Origin: an uncultured Collinsella sp.
Lineage (GTDB): Bacteria > Actinomycetota > Coriobacteriia > Coriobacteriales > Coriobacteriaceae
Assembly: GCA_900542555.1 (NCBI GenBank)
Contig: UQNU01000068.1
Coordinates: 1-8,197, forward strand
Length of the DNA stretch: 8,197 nt
Reading direction: 5' to 3'
Made by a program: the position numbers and the translations under genes. Positions 7,124-8,197 of this stretch are shown piece by piece. A model generated the notes under the pieces. It was given only the letters and a program-made list of their open reading frames with translations, was not told where the DNA came from and ran no database searches. Each line of letters starts with the position of its first letter. Position 1 is the first letter of the stretch.

Positions 7124-7154
7124 TTGACAGTTTTACCAATTAGGGTTTCAAAAT
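7124..7154 (+). promoter_or_regulatory. Possible promoter of the HAD hydrolase gene
   Basis: A perfect TTGACA (7124-7129) sits in the middle of the 7113-7138 inverted repeat. The -10 is poor: TTCAAA at 17-bp spacing or CAAAAT at 19-bp spacing. If real, the leader to the ATG at 7223 is about 60 nt and includes two further half-sites. The hexamer is good, but the promoter call is weak. Confidence 0.35.
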
Positions 7155-7222
7155 TGTTAGTCTGACGTTTGGTAAAACGTTTTTAGCAGGTTGTTTACCA
7201 TTTGACATCGAAAGGTTCGTTT

Positions 7223-7912
7223 ATGTCCCATACCGCCGCTCCCAAGGTTGCTTTTATTTTCGATTGCGACGGCACGTTAGTTAATAGCACACCCGTTTGG
7301 GCTTATGCTCAGCCAGAGTTATTGCACCGCCACGGGATTGACGTGACCGTGGATGACTTTGCCCAATTTGAGCACCTGTCGCTGGAGGACGAGTGCCAGG
7401 CCTACCACGACACCTGGGGCATTGGCGCGAATGGCGAGGAGCTGTATCGCGAGCTGGGCGAGATTTTGATTGATGGGTACTCCAAGGTGCCGCCGCGCGA
7501 GGGTCTCCTGGCATTTTTGGAAAAGGCGAAGGCGGCAGGTATTGCCATGTGCGTGGCTACATCCACGCCGGCTGAGCTGGTTAAGTCCGCGCTCGCTGGT
7601 GCCGGGCTCGACGCTTACATGGAGTTTGTTACCACGACGGGCGAGGCAGGACGCTCCAAACAGTTCCCCGACGTATACGAGCTGGCGCTGCGCCGCCTGG
7701 AGGAGCGCCACGGGTGCAAGTTTGAGCACGCTTGGGTGTTTGAGGACGCGGTCTTTGGCCTTAAGAGCTCTGGGGTCGCCGGCTTTAAGCGTGTGGGTAT
7801 TTATGACCCGCACGGCCGGATGAAGCGCGACGATGTGCGCGACAACTGCGATATCTTTATCGATAGCTACGAGGAGCTGGATTTAGATCGCGTTCTTACT
7901 TATGAAGGTTAG
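7223..7912 (+). CDS. HAD-superfamily hydrolase, beta-phosphoglucomutase-like (probable phosphatase)
   Basis: The 229-residue HAD protein contains all four catalytic motifs: DCDGTL (14-19, nucleophile Asp14 and acid Asp16), ATST (112-115), the lysine in GRSKQFPD (Lys146) and VFEDAVFG (172-179, metal ligands Glu174 and Asp175). The segment between motifs I and II (about 20-90) forms a helical cap of the beta-phosphoglucomutase/phosphatase type. Members hydrolyse or isomerise small phosphorylated metabolites; the substrate cannot be read from the sequence. ATG at 7223 was chosen because AAAGG lies 7 nt upstream; an in-frame TTG at 7202 has no ribosome site and overlaps the operator array. It is divergent from glgB and shares its control region, which could mean sugar-phosphate metabolism. 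It is followed after 9 nt by thiamine pyrophosphokinase, so a thiamine-phosphate role is another option. No signal peptide, so cytosolic. Confidence 0.88.
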   Translation: MSHTAAPKVAFIFDCDGTLVNSTPVWAYAQPELLHRHGIDVTVDDFAQFEHLSLEDECQAYHDTWGIGANGEELYRELGEILIDGYSKVPPREGLLAFLEKAKAAGIAMCVATSTPAELVKSALAGAGLDAYMEFVTTTGEAGRSKQFPDVYELALRRLEERHGCKFEHAWVFEDAVFGLKSSGVAGFKRVGIYDPHGRMKRDDVRDNCDIFIDSYEELDLDRVLTYEG

Positions 7913-7921
7913 GCGAGGGCG

Positions 7922-8197
7922 TTGTCCGCGAAAGTATTAGTTGTATGCGGCTCACCGGTGATGGCGAGCCACGAACTACTGCGCAAGCTGGCAGGGGAGT
8001 GCGATCACGTTGTCGCCGTGGATCGCGGCCTGGATGCCCTTCTGGGTGCTGGCTTGAGCTGTGACTTATACGTAGGTGACGCCGATACGGTAAGCGAAGT
8101 CGGCCGCGCGCTAGTCGATGCCGCCACCGATTTTGAAGTTGAGCGCCACGACCCATACAAGGATTATACCGATCTGGCGCTGGCGCTCGATTCCGTC
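7922..8197 (+). CDS. thiN: Thiamine pyrophosphokinase (3' end outside window)
   Basis: The visible 92 residues carry the N-terminal catalytic part of thiamine pyrophosphokinase, which transfers pyrophosphate from ATP to thiamine to give thiamine diphosphate. Seen are VAVDRGLDALL (31-41), YVGDADTV (50-57, equivalent to the family GDxDS metal and ATP motif, with Thr for Ser) and PYKDYTDLALAL (78-89, the KDxTD motif with Asp81 and Asp84). The family is about 210 residues, so more than half is missing. The only start after the preceding stop and before the conserved beta strand is TTG at 7922, with AGG 8 nt upstream or GAGGG 2 nt upstream; the next ATG (14th codon) would remove conserved residues. 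It lies in the same frame as the HAD gene, 9 nt after its TAG stop, so the two are very likely co-transcribed. Confidence 0.85.
   Translation, partial: MSAKVLVVCGSPVMASHELLRKLAGECDHVVAVDRGLDALLGAGLSCDLYVGDADTVSEVGRALVDAATDFEVERHDPYKDYTDLALALDSV

Larger units (their letters stand above)
7088..7200. promoter_or_regulatory. Array of five TGGTAAAAC-like half-sites (candidate operators)
   Basis: Half-sites occur at 7088-7097 (minus, TGGTATAAAC), 7113-7121 (plus, TGGTAAAAC), 7130-7138 (minus, TGGTAAAAC), 7170-7178 (plus, TGGTAAAAC) and 7193-7200 (minus, TGGTAAAC). Orientation alternates. The second and third make a perfect 9-bp inverted repeat with an 8-nt spacer that contains a TTGACA hexamer. 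The fourth continues into a perfect AAAACGTTTT palindrome (7174-7183), whose central CG recalls LacI-family operators. The first overlaps the candidate glg -10. The regulator is not in the window. Confidence 0.6.

Noticed and set aside
6918..7139. 73-codon minus-strand frame in the glgB upstream region
   Set aside because: It would start with TTG inside the operator array, upstream of the candidate promoter, has no ribosome site and covers the structured leader. No leader-peptide logic was seen.
7202..7207. TTGACA hexamer as a -35 box for the HAD gene
   Set aside because: It is only 16 nt before the chosen start codon, so the -10 and transcript start would fall inside the gene.

Overview
The window is a high-GC bacterial chromosome segment dominated by a glycogen-metabolism operon on the minus strand. 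Transcribed from right to left it reads glgB (branching enzyme), glgP (glycogen phosphorylase), glgC (ADP-glucose pyrophosphorylase) and glgD (its non-catalytic partner, cut by the left edge). A divergent plus-strand pair on the right holds a HAD-family phosphohydrolase and a thiamine pyrophosphokinase cut by the right edge. The paired glgC/glgD genes are a Firmicutes/Coriobacteria trait. Together with the high GC content and the lysine/alanine-rich protein tail, they suggest a Coriobacteriia gut bacterium, possibly Collinsella-like. This placement is inferred from family knowledge, not from a search.

Layout: 1-845 glgD (minus, partial); 850-1998 glgC (minus); 1999-2105 a spacer with two inverted repeats; 2106-4532 glgP (minus); 4533-4626 a spacer with a short GC hairpin; 4627-6876 glgB (minus); 6877-7222 a divergent control region; 7223-7912 HAD hydrolase (plus); 7922-8197 thiamine pyrophosphokinase (plus, partial). 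The control region carries five TGGTAAAAC-like half-sites in alternating orientation, a candidate extended -10 promoter for the glg operon, and a roughly 200-nt leader with competing hairpins.

How the genes work together: GlgC, assisted by GlgD, makes ADP-glucose from glucose-1-phosphate and ATP. A glycogen synthase, not present in this window, would polymerise it, GlgB adds alpha-1,6 branches, and GlgP releases glucose-1-phosphate again. Synthesis and breakdown are therefore encoded on what looks like one transcript, so flux direction must be set mainly at enzyme level. The HAD/thiamine pyrophosphokinase pair shares the intergenic control region, but its link to glycogen is unproven.

The most unusual points are a polycationic, histone-H1-like C-terminal tail on GlgB, replacement of the conserved GH13 region-I histidine of GlgB by glycine, the half-site array in the divergent promoter, and a leader RNA with mutually exclusive folds. 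I saw no mobile element, CRISPR array, tRNA or rRNA.
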